A stretch of DNA of 64,000 nucleotides from Stenotrophomonas maltophilia (GTDB lineage Bacteria > Pseudomonadota > Gammaproteobacteria > Xanthomonadales > Xanthomonadaceae), in NCBI RefSeq assembly GCF_002799245.1, contig NZ_NEQV01000006.1, forward strand, positions 186,001 through 250,000, read 5' to 3'. Below, one piece after another: positions 26,337 to 34,032 of this stretch. Below the pieces are notes generated by a model. It saw only the letters and a program-made list of their open reading frames with translations. It searched no databases and was not told the origin of the DNA. Within the stretch, counting starts at the first letter, position 1. Every line of letters starts with the position of its first letter. The position numbers were made by a program, and so were the translations under genes.

Positions 26337-27860
26337 ATGCCTGTTGCTGTTCCCTTCCGCTCCCGCGTCGCGGGCTGGCGCACCCTGCTGGTGCTCGCGC
26401 TGGCCTCGGCCAGCCTGCCGGCTGCCGCACAATCGATGGCCTGCGGTACCTACAAGGACGTCGACGGCGGCGCCACGCTGACCATCGAGAGCGAAGCCCA
26501 TGGCTTCCTGTCCAGTCCCTACCAGGCCACCGAACGGCTTCGGCTGGTACGCCAGGACAACCTGCTGGGCACAGGCAACCTGTCCACCGGGCGCCTGGAA
26601 AACTGGGAATTCAGCGACGACGATCGCACGATCTCAGGCGGATACCACACGTTCCAGCGGCAGGCGGCGGCCGCCTGCAAGCCGGTCCCGGACATGGTCG
26701 AAGGCAGCTGCATGGCCGACACCAGCGACTGCCTGGAAGCCCTGCCGGATGCCGCACCTGCGCAGCTGCATGCCTGGTGCAGCGAGGGCGTGGAGGTGGC
26801 CTGCACCCAGCTGCAGGACACCTACCAGCGCCAGGCCAAGGAGGCGCATCCGCAGCCAGCCAAGGCCGAGCCGCGCATGCCGGCCTTCTGCCGGGATGAC
26901 GCTTCGCCCGATGAAGCCGAGGCCTGCCTGGCGGTCATGAAGGTCATGGCCAGCGAATTGATGGGCATGTCGGTGCTCGGCCTGCAGCGGTCCCCGGACG
27001 CACCACTGCCTGCACCGCAGCTGGATGAACTGGCGGCATTGTGCGCACGGCAGCAGGGCGAGGCGTTCTGCAGCAATGTGGCCGAAGCACTGTGGAACGG
27101 CGGGCGCCTCCAGCAGGCCGCCGAAGCGCTGCAGCGCTCCTGCGCGCAGCGTCCGGGCGCCGCAGCCTGCGACGCCGCCAAGGCGCTGGCGATCGTCTCC
27201 CGGCAGCCCGCGTCGGCACTGGCCGCAGTGGCCGCCACCACGCTTCCCTGCGGACGCTTCGAGGCCGGCCGCGGCCTGCTGTCGAACCTGCACTTCCTGG
27301 ATGGCGGCCTGGTCGAGGTGGCCGGCCTCGGCAGCCGGCTGCGCGCACGTGTGCAGGACGGGCGGATTCTGCTCCGGCGCGACGTCGGCAGCGATTTCGT
27401 GCTGCAACCGCTGGCCAACGGCAACCTCGTCGGGATCGACCATGACAACCGCTTTGGTTACTACGAGCGCATGGACAAGGCCGCATCACAGTGCCAGCCG
27501 CCCGCCGTATTCGTGGAGATCCCGCAGCCACTGGACTGCCCCACCGTGGCCCGCAAGGGTGGTGCTGCCGCCTGCTGCGACGACGGCAAGCTGCTGGGCT
27601 GCAAGGTGGCGGGCGAGGAACTGCACCGCGCAGACAAGTGGCAGCAGGCGCAGCCTTACTTCATCAAGCTGTGCAGCGCTGGCGTGCGCGATGGCTGCCT
27701 GGGACTGGCCGCCGGGTACGTCCACACCGGCGACCCCAAGGTGCCGCAGACCATGGCCGCCATCTGCGCCAAGGATGGCAAGGGCACGCATGTGGCCTGT
27801 GATGTGGACGCCACCCGCAACTGGCCGGCGCTGAAGGCCGAAGCCGAAGCCGCGCCCTGA
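26337..27860 (+). CDS. Secreted Cys-rich protein with Sel1/Hcp-like spacing (paralogue 2)
   Basis: This 507-aa exported protein has a signal peptide to about residue 32 (SLPAAAQ), many cysteines and a C-terminal extension absent from its paralogue at 24206-25333. That extension has helical repeat spacing (YFIKLCSAGVRDGCLGLA, GYVHTGDP) typical of Sel1/Hcp-like units. Shared blocks include the N-terminal CGTYKD/CGEYRS motif and the PLANG[ND]L motif. The ATG at 26337 is chosen for the signal peptide. The two genes probably arose by duplication around hemF. The function is not known. Confidence 0.72.
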   Translation: MPVAVPFRSRVAGWRTLLVLALASASLPAAAQSMACGTYKDVDGGATLTIESEAHGFLSSPYQATERLRLVRQDNLLGTGNLSTGRLENWEFSDDDRTISGGYHTFQRQAAAACKPVPDMVEGSCMADTSDCLEALPDAAPAQLHAWCSEGVEVACTQLQDTYQRQAKEAHPQPAKAEPRMPAFCRDDASPDEAEACLAVMKVMASELMGMSVLGLQRSPDAPLPAPQLDELAALCARQQGEAFCSNVAEALWNGGRLQQAAEALQRSCAQRPGAAACDAAKALAIVSRQPASALAAVAATTLPCGRFEAGRGLLSNLHFLDGGLVEVAGLGSRLRARVQDGRILLRRDVGSDFVLQPLANGNLVGIDHDNRFGYYERMDKAASQCQPPAVFVEIPQPLDCPTVARKGGAAACCDDGKLLGCKVAGEELHRADKWQQAQPYFIKLCSAGVRDGCLGLAAGYVHTGDPKVPQTMAAICAKDGKGTHVACDVDATRNWPALKAEAEAAP

Positions 27861-27904
27861 CGCGCGGCACCTGCAGAGCCGAGCCCGTGCCCGGCTCCAC
27901 AAGC

Positions 27905-28384
27905 TCAGCCGGGCTTTCTGGGGATGATGGTGATGTGCCCGTTGATCTCCAGCAGGGCCAGCTCGACATCCCCCACGTCCAGGCAGCCCTGCTGGCGCAT
28001 GGCGGCCTCGAAATCCGAGCGGGTGACCTGTTCACGGCGCAGAACGGCGTCGAACAGGCGCCCTTCGCGCGCGATCACCACCGGTTCGCCCTCGACCAGG
28101 CGTTCAATCCGCCGGCTGCGGGTGCTCACCCAACCCACCCCGTAGTTGAGCAGGATCAGGGTGGCTGCCAGCAGCAGGCCGCCGCCCAGCGAGGTGTCGG
28201 TGCCCAGCAGGGCGTTCTGCACCGCATTGCCCAGCAGCACCACCAGCAGCACGTCGAACGGGGTGATCTGCCCCAGCGGGCGCTTGCCGCTGAGCCGGAC
28301 CATGCCCAGCACCACGACATACACCACCACCGCGCGCAGGATGAATTCCCACCACGGCATCGCCAGTGCGAACAGATCGGGCAT
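27905..28384 (-). CDS. DUF421/YetF-like membrane protein
   Basis: This 159-aa protein has three N-terminal transmembrane helices (residues ~10-75, including GKRPLGQITPFD) and a C-terminal cytosolic domain (residues ~85-155, RLVEGEPVVIAREG). This matches the DUF421/YetF family. Members are linked to envelope or spore stress in other bacteria, but the activity is unknown. It converges on the paralogue gene ending at 27860. The ATG at 28384 starts the first helix, and the longer frame runs into a palindromic repeat. Confidence 0.85.
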   Translation of the reverse strand: MPDLFALAMPWWEFILRAVVVYVVVLGMVRLSGKRPLGQITPFDVLLVVLLGNAVQNALLGTDTSLGGGLLLAATLILLNYGVGWVSTRSRRIERLVEGEPVVIAREGRLFDAVLRREQVTRSDFEAAMRQQGCLDVGDVELALLEINGHITIIPRKPG

Positions 28385-28424
28385 TGCGGATTCCCCTGCT
28401 GGACGTTGGCCCAGCCTAGCACCT

Positions 28425-28467
28425 GGGGTCAGATCCCTTTGCCCGATGGGCAAAGGGATCTGACCCC
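28425..28467. repeat. GGGGTC...GACCCC palindromic repeat
   Basis: This 43-bp near-perfect palindrome has arms running from GGGGTCAGATCCCTTTG to its complement around a short GCCCGATGGGC centre. It lies between the DUF421 start and the small-RNA terminator. Related copies occur at 33931, 33989, 43395, 49595, 49640, 62868 and within 53440-53985. As RNA it would form a strong hairpin in either direction. Confidence 0.85.
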
Positions 28468-28493
28468 ATCCGAGGTGTTCGGGCGGCACAAAT

Positions 28494-28615
28494 AAAAAGC
28501 CCCGCTGACCAGGGGGAGGTCAACGGGGCCGGGGAACGGGCACTTGGGGAGGAGTCCCCGTTCCGAGATCTGCTCCAGGGGATGGGAGAGATCCACAACA
28601 GGCATTGCGCCTGTC
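28494..28615 (-). ncRNA. sX13: sX13-like small RNA
   Basis: Downstream of polA, the minus strand has a -10-like TATAAC (28625-28620) followed by about 120 bases. The first hairpin is GACAGGC..GCCTGT. C-rich unpaired stretches follow (CTCTCCCATCCCC, CTCCTCCCC). A Rho-independent terminator has the stem GCCCCG..CGGGGC and a T-run at 28498-28494. Position beside polA, length and CCCC loops match sX13 of Xanthomonas, a regulator that pairs with GGGG-containing mRNAs. Spot 42 (E. coli) and ErsA (Pseudomonas) lie at comparable places. Assignment is from memory of that family. The rest of 28385-28756 holds only the palindrome and no gene. Confidence 0.8.
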
Positions 28616-28756
28616 GGGAGTTATAGAAGCACTCCGAACACTAACGGTTCGTGAAGGGGCCCCATTTAATGAAATTCAATCGGGGCAACATTCATGGTCG
28701 AGTCAGAAAGCCCCGACGCATGAACAAATTCACGTCGTTTTCGGCCTGAAATGCCG

Positions 28757-31531
28757 TCAGTGCGCTTCGTCCCAGTTATTGCCGATGCCGGTATCGACCA
28801 CCAGCGGCACCCGCAGTTTGGCCGCTTGCGACATGCGCTCCACCACCTGCAAACGCAAGTCTTCAACGAAACTGCTTTCGGTTTCGAATACCAGTTCATC
28901 GTGCACCTGCAGGATCATCCGTGCCGGTGCCCCGCTGTCGCGCAGCCACTGGTCCACATCCACCATCGCGCGCTTGATGATGTCGGCGGCGGTGCCCTGC
29001 ATCGGCGCGTTGATCGCCGCGCGTTCGGCACCGGCACGCAGGCCCTGGTTGCGGGCGTTGATATCGTTCAGGTACAGGCGGCGGCCGAACAGGGTTTCCA
29101 CGTAGCCCTGGTCACGGGCCTGCTGGCGCATCCGCTCCATGAAGTCGCGCACGCCCGGGTAGCGGCTGAAGTACAGCGCCACGTAGTCCTGCGCCTGGCC
29201 ACGGTCGATGCCCAGGTTGCGGGCCAGACCGAAGGCGCTCATGCCGTACATCAGGCCGAAGTTGATCGCCTTGGCGGCGCGGCGCTCGTTCGGGGTCACC
29301 TCCTCCAGCGTGCGCCCGAACACCTCGGCGGCGGTGGCACGGTGCACGTCGGCACCCTGCTCGAAGGCACGCACCAGGCCCGGGTCCTCGGACAGGTGGG
29401 CCATGATCCGCAGCTCGATCTGCGAATAGTCGGCCGCCAGCAGCTGGAAGCCTTCCGGCGCCACGAACGCGCGGCGGATGCGGCGGCCGTCCTCGGTGCG
29501 GATCGGGATGTTCTGCAGGTTCGGGTCCGACGAGGACAGGCGGCCGGTGGCGGCACCGGACTGGTGGTAGCTGGTATGCACGCGGCCGGTATCCGGGTTG
29601 ACCATCTCCGGCAGCTTGTCGGTGTAGGTGCTGCGCAGCTTGGCCAGGCCGCGATACTCCAGGATCACCCGCGGCAGCTCGTGCTGGTCGGCAATCGCCT
29701 CCAGCGCCTCTTCATTGGTGCTGGGCTGGCCCTTCGGTGTCTTCACCACCGCCGGCAGCTTCAGCTCGTCGAACAGCACCGCCTGCAGCTGCTTGGGCGA
29801 ATCCAGGTTGAAGCTGCGCCCGGCCAGCTCGGTGGCCTTCTGCTGCGCCGCCAGCATGCGCGAGGACAGGTCCTGGCTCTGCCGGCGCAGTTCATCGGTA
29901 TCGATCCGCACGCCATTGGCTTCGATCGTGGTCAGCACCGGCACCAGCGGCATCTCGATGTCGCGGTACACGCTGTCCAGCGCCGGCACGGCCAGCAGCT
30001 GCGGCTGCAATGCGCGATGCAGGCGCAGGGTGATGTCGGCGTCCTCCGCCGCATAGCGGCTGGCCTCGTCGATGCCCACCTGCGAGAACGGAATCTGCTT
30101 GGCACCCTTGCCGGCCACGTCCTCGAACTTGATGGTGCTGTAGCCCAGGTAACGCAGGGCCAGCGAGTCCATGTCGTGGCGGGTGGCGGTGGAGTTGAGC
30201 ACGAAGCTTTCGAGCATGGTGTCGTCGTGGTAGCCCTGCACGTCCACGCCATGGCGGCGCAGCACATGCAGGTCGTACTTGCCATGCTGGCCCAGCTTCT
30301 TCTTCGCCGGGTCCTGCAGCACCGGGCGCAATGCATCCAGCACCTGCTGCAGCGGCAACTGGGCCGGCGCGCCCGGGTAATCGTGGCCGACCGGAATGTA
30401 GGCCGCCTTGCCCGGCTCGACCGCCAGGCTGATACCCACCAGGCGCGCGCGCATCGCGTCCAGCGCATCGGTTTCGGTATCGAAGCTGACCAGGTCGGCC
30501 TGCTGCACGCGCTCGACCCACGCCTGCAGCTGCCCGGTGGTCAGCACGGTCTCGTACTCGCCCGGCGCGGACAGCGCCGGATCCAGCGTGCCGGCGGCCG
30601 GTGCCTCGGCGCTGCCACGGGCGAAGCCGGCCGCCGTGCCACGCAGGCTCGGGGTGGCTTCGCTGGCGGCTGCCGGCGCCGGCAGCGGCGCACCCAGTTC
30701 CTTCAGCGCCTGGGTGAAGCCATAGCGCGTATACAGCCCGGTCAGCTCCGGCACGTCCTGCTCGCGCAGGGCCAGCGTGGTCGGGCTGGCGTCCAGCTCC
30801 ACGTCGGTACGGATGGTCACCAGCTCGCGGTTGAGCGGCAGGCGCTCCAGCGCGGCGCGCAGGTTCTCGCCGATCTTGCCCTTCATGGTCGGCGCGGCCG
30901 CCATCACACCGTCCAGGTGCTGGTACTCGGCCAGCCACTTGGCAGCGGTCTTCGGCCCGCACTTCTCCACGCCCGGCACGTTGTCGACGGTGTCGCCCAT
31001 CAGTGCCAGCAGGTCGATGATCTGGTCGGCGCGCACGCCGAACTTCTCCATCACCGCCGCGTCCGAATCCATGCGGCTGCCGGTCATGGTGTTGACCAGT
31101 TCAATGCCCGGGCGCACCAGCTGGGCGAAATCCTTGTCGCCGGTGGAAATGGTCACCTTCAGGTCCTGCGCCAGGCCCTGCAGGGCCAGCGTGCCGATCA
31201 CATCGTCGGCTTCCACGCCGGGAACACGCAGGATGCTGATGCCCAGCGCTTCGACGATGCGGCACATCGGCTCAACCTGGCTGCGCAGCTCATCGGGCAT
31301 CGGCGGGCGGTTGGCCTTGTACTGGTCGTACAGGTCGTCGCGGAAGGTCTTGCCGGGCGCATCGACCACGAACGCCACGTAGGCCGGGCGTTCCTTCAGG
31401 GTCGAACGCAGCATGTTGACCACGCCGAACAGCGCGCCGGTGGGTTCACCCTGTGCATTGGACAGGGGCGGCAGCGCGTGGAACGCGCGGTACAGGTAAC
31501 TGGACCCGTCGATCAGGACTAATCTGCTCAT
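28757..31531 (-). CDS. polA: DNA polymerase I
   Basis: This 924-aa polymerase contains all three activities. The 5'-3' exonuclease domain (residues 1-~290) starts MSRLVLIDGSSYLYRAFHA. The proofreading domain (~330-515) keeps the DxE motif in VSFDTETDALD. The polymerase domain (~530-924) has motif A DYSQIELRIMAH, motif B RRAAKAINFGLMYG and motif C QVHDELV. It fills gaps and removes RNA primers in replication and repair. The gene is divergent from a DUF2782 lipoprotein gene and is followed by the sX13-like RNA. Confidence 0.98.
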   Translation of the reverse strand: MSRLVLIDGSSYLYRAFHALPPLSNAQGEPTGALFGVVNMLRSTLKERPAYVAFVVDAPGKTFRDDLYDQYKANRPPMPDELRSQVEPMCRIVEALGISILRVPGVEADDVIGTLALQGLAQDLKVTISTGDKDFAQLVRPGIELVNTMTGSRMDSDAAVMEKFGVRADQIIDLLALMGDTVDNVPGVEKCGPKTAAKWLAEYQHLDGVMAAAPTMKGKIGENLRAALERLPLNRELVTIRTDVELDASPTTLALREQDVPELTGLYTRYGFTQALKELGAPLPAPAAASEATPSLRGTAAGFARGSAEAPAAGTLDPALSAPGEYETVLTTGQLQAWVERVQQADLVSFDTETDALDAMRARLVGISLAVEPGKAAYIPVGHDYPGAPAQLPLQQVLDALRPVLQDPAKKKLGQHGKYDLHVLRRHGVDVQGYHDDTMLESFVLNSTATRHDMDSLALRYLGYSTIKFEDVAGKGAKQIPFSQVGIDEASRYAAEDADITLRLHRALQPQLLAVPALDSVYRDIEMPLVPVLTTIEANGVRIDTDELRRQSQDLSSRMLAAQQKATELAGRSFNLDSPKQLQAVLFDELKLPAVVKTPKGQPSTNEEALEAIADQHELPRVILEYRGLAKLRSTYTDKLPEMVNPDTGRVHTSYHQSGAATGRLSSSDPNLQNIPIRTEDGRRIRRAFVAPEGFQLLAADYSQIELRIMAHLSEDPGLVRAFEQGADVHRATAAEVFGRTLEEVTPNERRAAKAINFGLMYGMSAFGLARNLGIDRGQAQDYVALYFSRYPGVRDFMERMRQQARDQGYVETLFGRRLYLNDINARNQGLRAGAERAAINAPMQGTAADIIKRAMVDVDQWLRDSGAPARMILQVHDELVFETESSFVEDLRLQVVERMSQAAKLRVPLVVDTGIGNNWDEAH

Positions 31532-31629
31532 GCGCCGATTCTACGCGCCCACGCCTGCACCGCGACGACACGGCACGCACCCGGCGATGGGGCATAATCA
31601 AGGCTCTATCCAGGCAAAGGCCCCCGCCG

Positions 31630-31914
31630 ATGAAGACCCTGATGCTGGCTTCCCTGCTCCTGCTCGCTGGCTGCGCCAGCATGGGTGGCGCAGGTGCTCC
31701 CCCGGTGGACGTCAAGGGCGCCGATGTCTCCAAGCGCACCATGGACAACGGCGACACCATCGAGGAATACCGTGTCTCCGGCCAGCTGCGCATGGTCAAA
31801 GTGACCCCGTCGCGCGGTGCCCCGTTCTACATGTATGACAAGAACGGCGACGGCCGCATGGACAACGACAAGGACGGCGTGTCGCCGGTGTACTGGAAGC
31901 TGTACAGCTGGTGA
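31630..31914 (+). CDS. DUF2782-like lipoprotein
   Basis: This 94-aa protein has a lipoprotein signal (lipobox LLLAGCAS at residues ~9-16) and a small domain with EYRVSGQLRMVKVTP and an acidic DKNGDGRMDNDKDG. The acidic stretch resembles a calcium-binding loop. Proteins of this type are encoded divergently from polA in pseudomonads and xanthomonads. The function is unknown. The ATG at 31630 begins the signal. Confidence 0.82.
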   Translation: MKTLMLASLLLLAGCASMGGAGAPPVDVKGADVSKRTMDNGDTIEEYRVSGQLRMVKVTPSRGAPFYMYDKNGDGRMDNDKDGVSPVYWKLYSW

Positions 31915-31952
31915 TGTGACCGGGGTCGGCGGCAACGCCCATCGCCGGTCCA

Positions 31953-31975
31953 GTGGATCCACGCCATGCGTGGAT
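31953..31975. repeat. GTAG-family hairpin (variant)
   Basis: A single hairpin GTGGATCCACGCCATGCGTGGATAC lies 38 bases past the lipoprotein stop. The stem is ATCCACGC/GCGTGGAT, as in the repeat array at 53440-53985. The outer tetranucleotide is GTGG, where standard members have GTAG. Confidence 0.65.
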
Positions 31976-31991
31976 ACGCACCCCGGCCCCA

Positions 31992-32029
31992 CAAAAAACA
32001 ACGCCGGCGCGCATCCTGCGACCGGCGTC
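31992..32029 (-). terminator. Rho-independent terminator of the UspA gene
   Basis: On the minus strand, 40 bases past the uspA stop, the stem ACGCCGG..CCGGCGT is followed by TTGTTTTTTG. This is a standard intrinsic terminator. Confidence 0.75.
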
Positions 32030-32069
32030 GGGTCCCCTCCCCGGGAACGCTTGGATCAGCGGGTGTGGA

Positions 32070-32516
32070 TCAGCGGATGACCAGCACCGGCAGCGTGCTG
32101 CGTGCCAGCACTTCGGCGGTCTGGCTGCCCAGCAGCACGCGGGTCACGCCACGGCGGCCATGCGAGGTCATCACGATCAGGTCGCTGTTGCGCTCGCCGG
32201 CGGTCTCGATGATGCCGTCGGCCGCATAGCGGTCCAGCACATGCACCGGATTGGCGGTAATGCCCTGCTCGGCGGCCTTGGCCAACGCCGGCTGCAGCAC
32301 CTTCTGTGCACCTTCCTCGCGGTCGGCCTTGTACTCGGGGCTGTTCATGTAGCCCACGCTCCAGCCCATGGCGTCGTACATGCCGACCGCCCACGGCTCG
32401 GAAACAGTCACGATGTCGACCTCGGCGTTGAGGTCCTTGGCCAGCTCCAGGCCCTTGGCCAGGCCCTTGTCGGCCAGCTCGGACCCGTCGGTGGCAATCA
32501 GGATGCGCTTGTACAT
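32070..32516 (-). CDS. Universal stress protein, UspA family
   Basis: This 148-aa single-domain Usp protein starts MYKRILIATDGSELA and carries the nucleotide-binding stretch TSHGRRGVTRVLLGS near residue 125. It resembles the ATP-binding class. These cytoplasmic proteins support survival under oxygen limitation and starvation. The ATG at 32516 is preferred over an upstream in-frame start because it gives the usual N-terminus. An Anr/FNR-like box at 32585-32598 suggests control by oxygen. Confidence 0.92.
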   Translation of the reverse strand: MYKRILIATDGSELADKGLAKGLELAKDLNAEVDIVTVSEPWAVGMYDAMGWSVGYMNSPEYKADREEGAQKVLQPALAKAAEQGITANPVHVLDRYAADGIIETAGERNSDLIVMTSHGRRGVTRVLLGSQTAEVLARSTLPVLVIR

Positions 32517-32584
32517 GGTGGGGCTCCGTGACGATCTGCCAGATGGGAACGTCACCATTGCACACCGGATGTGCAGGCCGCGCC

Positions 32585-32598
32585 TTGAGCAGGATCAA
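32585..32598. promoter_or_regulatory. Anr/FNR-like binding site
   Basis: TTGAG-CAGG-ATCAA matches the FNR/Anr consensus TTGAT-N4-ATCAA at nine of ten bases. It is centred about 75 bp before the UspA start. It also lies about 110 bp before the small protein gene at 32703 on the other strand. Confidence 0.55.
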
Positions 32599-32702
32599 TC
32601 CTGGCGCCGCGCAGCGGCGTGTGCGCACCGCCCGCTTGCACACCCCCTGACCGCGGCGCATGCTGGACCAGCGGCACCGCGCCGCCCCCAAGGAGAACGC
32701 AC

Positions 32703-32849
32703 ATGCAGGACAACAAGCCCCCGGTCTGGAGCTCACAGAAGTCCATCATGGTCGCGCTGATCGTCGCGTTGGCGGTGCTTTTCGGTGGCTACCAGATCGG
32801 CAAGGACATGGCGCTGCGAGACAACGCCCTTCAGACAGCGGGCAAGTAA
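32703..32849 (+). CDS. 48-aa single-pass membrane protein
   Basis: This very small protein has a polar N-terminus (MQDNKPPVWSSQKS), one helix at about residues 15-34 (IMVALIVALAVLFGGYQIG) and a short charged tail. An AAGGAG site lies eight bases before the ATG, which supports real translation. It is divergent from the UspA gene and shares its regulatory gap. The function is unknown. Confidence 0.65.
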   Translation: MQDNKPPVWSSQKSIMVALIVALAVLFGGYQIGKDMALRDNALQTAGK

Positions 32850-32857
32850 CCTGCTTC

Positions 32858-32918
32858 TGTAGAGCCGAGCCCATGCTCGGCTGCGGATGAAGGAGCCGAG
32901 CATGGGCTCGGCTCTACA
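32858..32918. repeat. Pair of inverted GTAG hairpins
   Basis: Two hairpins in head-to-head order start TGTAGAGCCGAGCCCATGCTCGGCT and end with the complement AGCCGAGCATGGGCTCGGCTCTACA. Only about ten bases separate them, so the whole can fold as one long hairpin. It lies between the 48-aa gene and the end of the convergent 184-aa gene, where it could end both transcripts. Confidence 0.85.
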
Positions 32919-32930
32919 TCAGGCCCGCCT

Positions 32931-33485
32931 TCAGGCGATCTGCACCACGCGCGCGTTCTGGCACAGCGGATAGCTGCCCACGAATTCGGCAATCGCATCA
33001 CGCATCGCTTCAAACGATTCGCCATACATGTACAGCGCGGTCTCGGTCGGGCCCTGCCACCAGCTGCAGATCTCGCCAAGGCCGTCGATGTTCTCGGACA
33101 GCTGCTCGAACACGTGGTTGGAATCGCACTGTTCGTAGACTTCGTCCGGCAGGTTCAGGCCATCCAGGTAGATGCCCAGCCCCTCGGTCACGCCGAAGCT
33201 GCGGTCGGCCTCGCCCGCGCCCTGAATCTGCGAGCCCTTCGGCGCACCCAGTTGTTCCAGCAGGTCGATCAGTTTCGGCACGCCGGCCGCATCGACCAGC
33301 GCCACTTCGATATCGCCGTATTCGACCTCACCCAGGTCGGAGATCGCAGTGCCGCCGCCGGTCAGCTCGCCCACCTGGGCCGCCTGCAGCAGCGCGTCGA
33401 GCGGATCCTCGAACAGTTCGTGGCGGTGCTCGGGCTGCAGACGGGCGTTCAACTTCACGGTGACGTGCAGCGTCGGTTCGGTCAT
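32931..33485 (-). CDS. Conserved cytoplasmic protein of unknown function
   Basis: This 184-aa acidic soluble protein has no signal or membrane segment. It begins MTEPTLHVTVKLNARLQPEHR. Features include a repeated pattern of acidic turns and SWWQGPTETALYMYG near residue 140. I recognise no domain with confidence. It is bounded by GTAG repeats on both sides, so it is probably transcribed alone. The start at 33485 replaces a longer in-frame start inside the repeat region. Confidence 0.7.
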   Translation of the reverse strand: MTEPTLHVTVKLNARLQPEHRHELFEDPLDALLQAAQVGELTGGGTAISDLGEVEYGDIEVALVDAAGVPKLIDLLEQLGAPKGSQIQGAGEADRSFGVTEGLGIYLDGLNLPDEVYEQCDSNHVFEQLSENIDGLGEICSWWQGPTETALYMYGESFEAMRDAIAEFVGSYPLCQNARVVQIA

Positions 33486-33514
33486 GGGGGCGTTCCTGGA
33501 AGATGTCGCCCCAT

Positions 33515-33580
33515 TGTAGAGCCGTGCCATGCTCGCCTGCCCTCCCGGCAGAAGCAGCCGAGCGTGGGCTCGGCTCTACA
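33515..33580. repeat. Pair of GTAG hairpins (one degenerate)
   Basis: A left copy TGTAGAGCCGTGCCATGCTCGCC has a weakened stem. The right inverted copy AGCCGAGCGTGGGCTCGGCTCTACA is intact. The pair lies just past the stop of the phosphatase-like gene and upstream of the 184-aa gene. Confidence 0.8.
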
Positions 33581-33589
33581 GCACCGTGG

Positions 33590-33916
33590 TCAACGCAGGA
33601 ACGGCGCCACCTTGCGCTTGAGCAGCTCCACCAGCACCGGGTCCATGTAGTCGTAGTCGTCGGGGATGTCCAGGCAGATCACCCGCTTGCCGTTCAACCA
33701 GGCCTTGTAGCGGCTGGACAGCCGGTTGCGGTGGGCCCTCTCCATCACGAACACCTGGTCGGCCCACTGCAGCAGCTCGGGGCTGAGCACTTCCTCGGCA
33801 TCGGCCAGCAACCCGGCCGAGGCGGTCTCGATGCCCGGCCAGTCGGCGAACACCTGCTCGGCCGTAGGGCTGCGCAGGCGGTTCTGGCTGCAGAGGAAGA
33901 GCACATTGCGGGTCAT
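33590..33916 (-). CDS. Low-molecular-weight tyrosine-phosphatase-like protein
   Basis: This 108-aa protein starts MTRNVLFLCSQNRLRSPTAE, which contains the CX5R(S/T) phosphate-binding loop of low-molecular-weight protein tyrosine phosphatases. It is shorter than the usual 140-160 residues. The C-terminal DPD catalytic region is not clear, only DIPDDYDYMDP. It may be a compact phosphatase-like protein with altered activity. The ATG at 33916 removes an upstream extension coming from a palindromic repeat. Confidence 0.75.
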   Translation of the reverse strand: MTRNVLFLCSQNRLRSPTAEQVFADWPGIETASAGLLADAEEVLSPELLQWADQVFVMERAHRNRLSSRYKAWLNGKRVICLDIPDDYDYMDPVLVELLKRKVAPFLR

Positions 33917-33930
33917 GGCTGCAGCGTATC

Positions 33931-34024
33931 GGGGTCGGGTCCCTTTTCCAACGGAAAAGGGCTCTGACCCCATGCGTGTACCGCGTTGGGCTCAGAGCCC
34001 TCCCTGCGGGAGGGATCCGACCCC
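33931..34024. repeat. Two GGGGTC-type palindromes in tandem
   Basis: One palindrome spans 33931-33971 (CCCTTTTCC..GGAAAAGGG stem inside GGGGTC/GACCCC ends). A second spans 33989-34024 with a CCCTCCC..GGGAGGG stem. They fill the gap between uvrD and the phosphatase-like gene. Confidence 0.85.
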
Positions 34025-34032
34025 GACAGTGA

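Noticed and set aside
28751..31522. A 923-aa open frame on the plus strand opposite polA
   Set aside because: It is an antisense shadow produced by high GC at third codon positions. The minus frame has all DNA polymerase I motifs.
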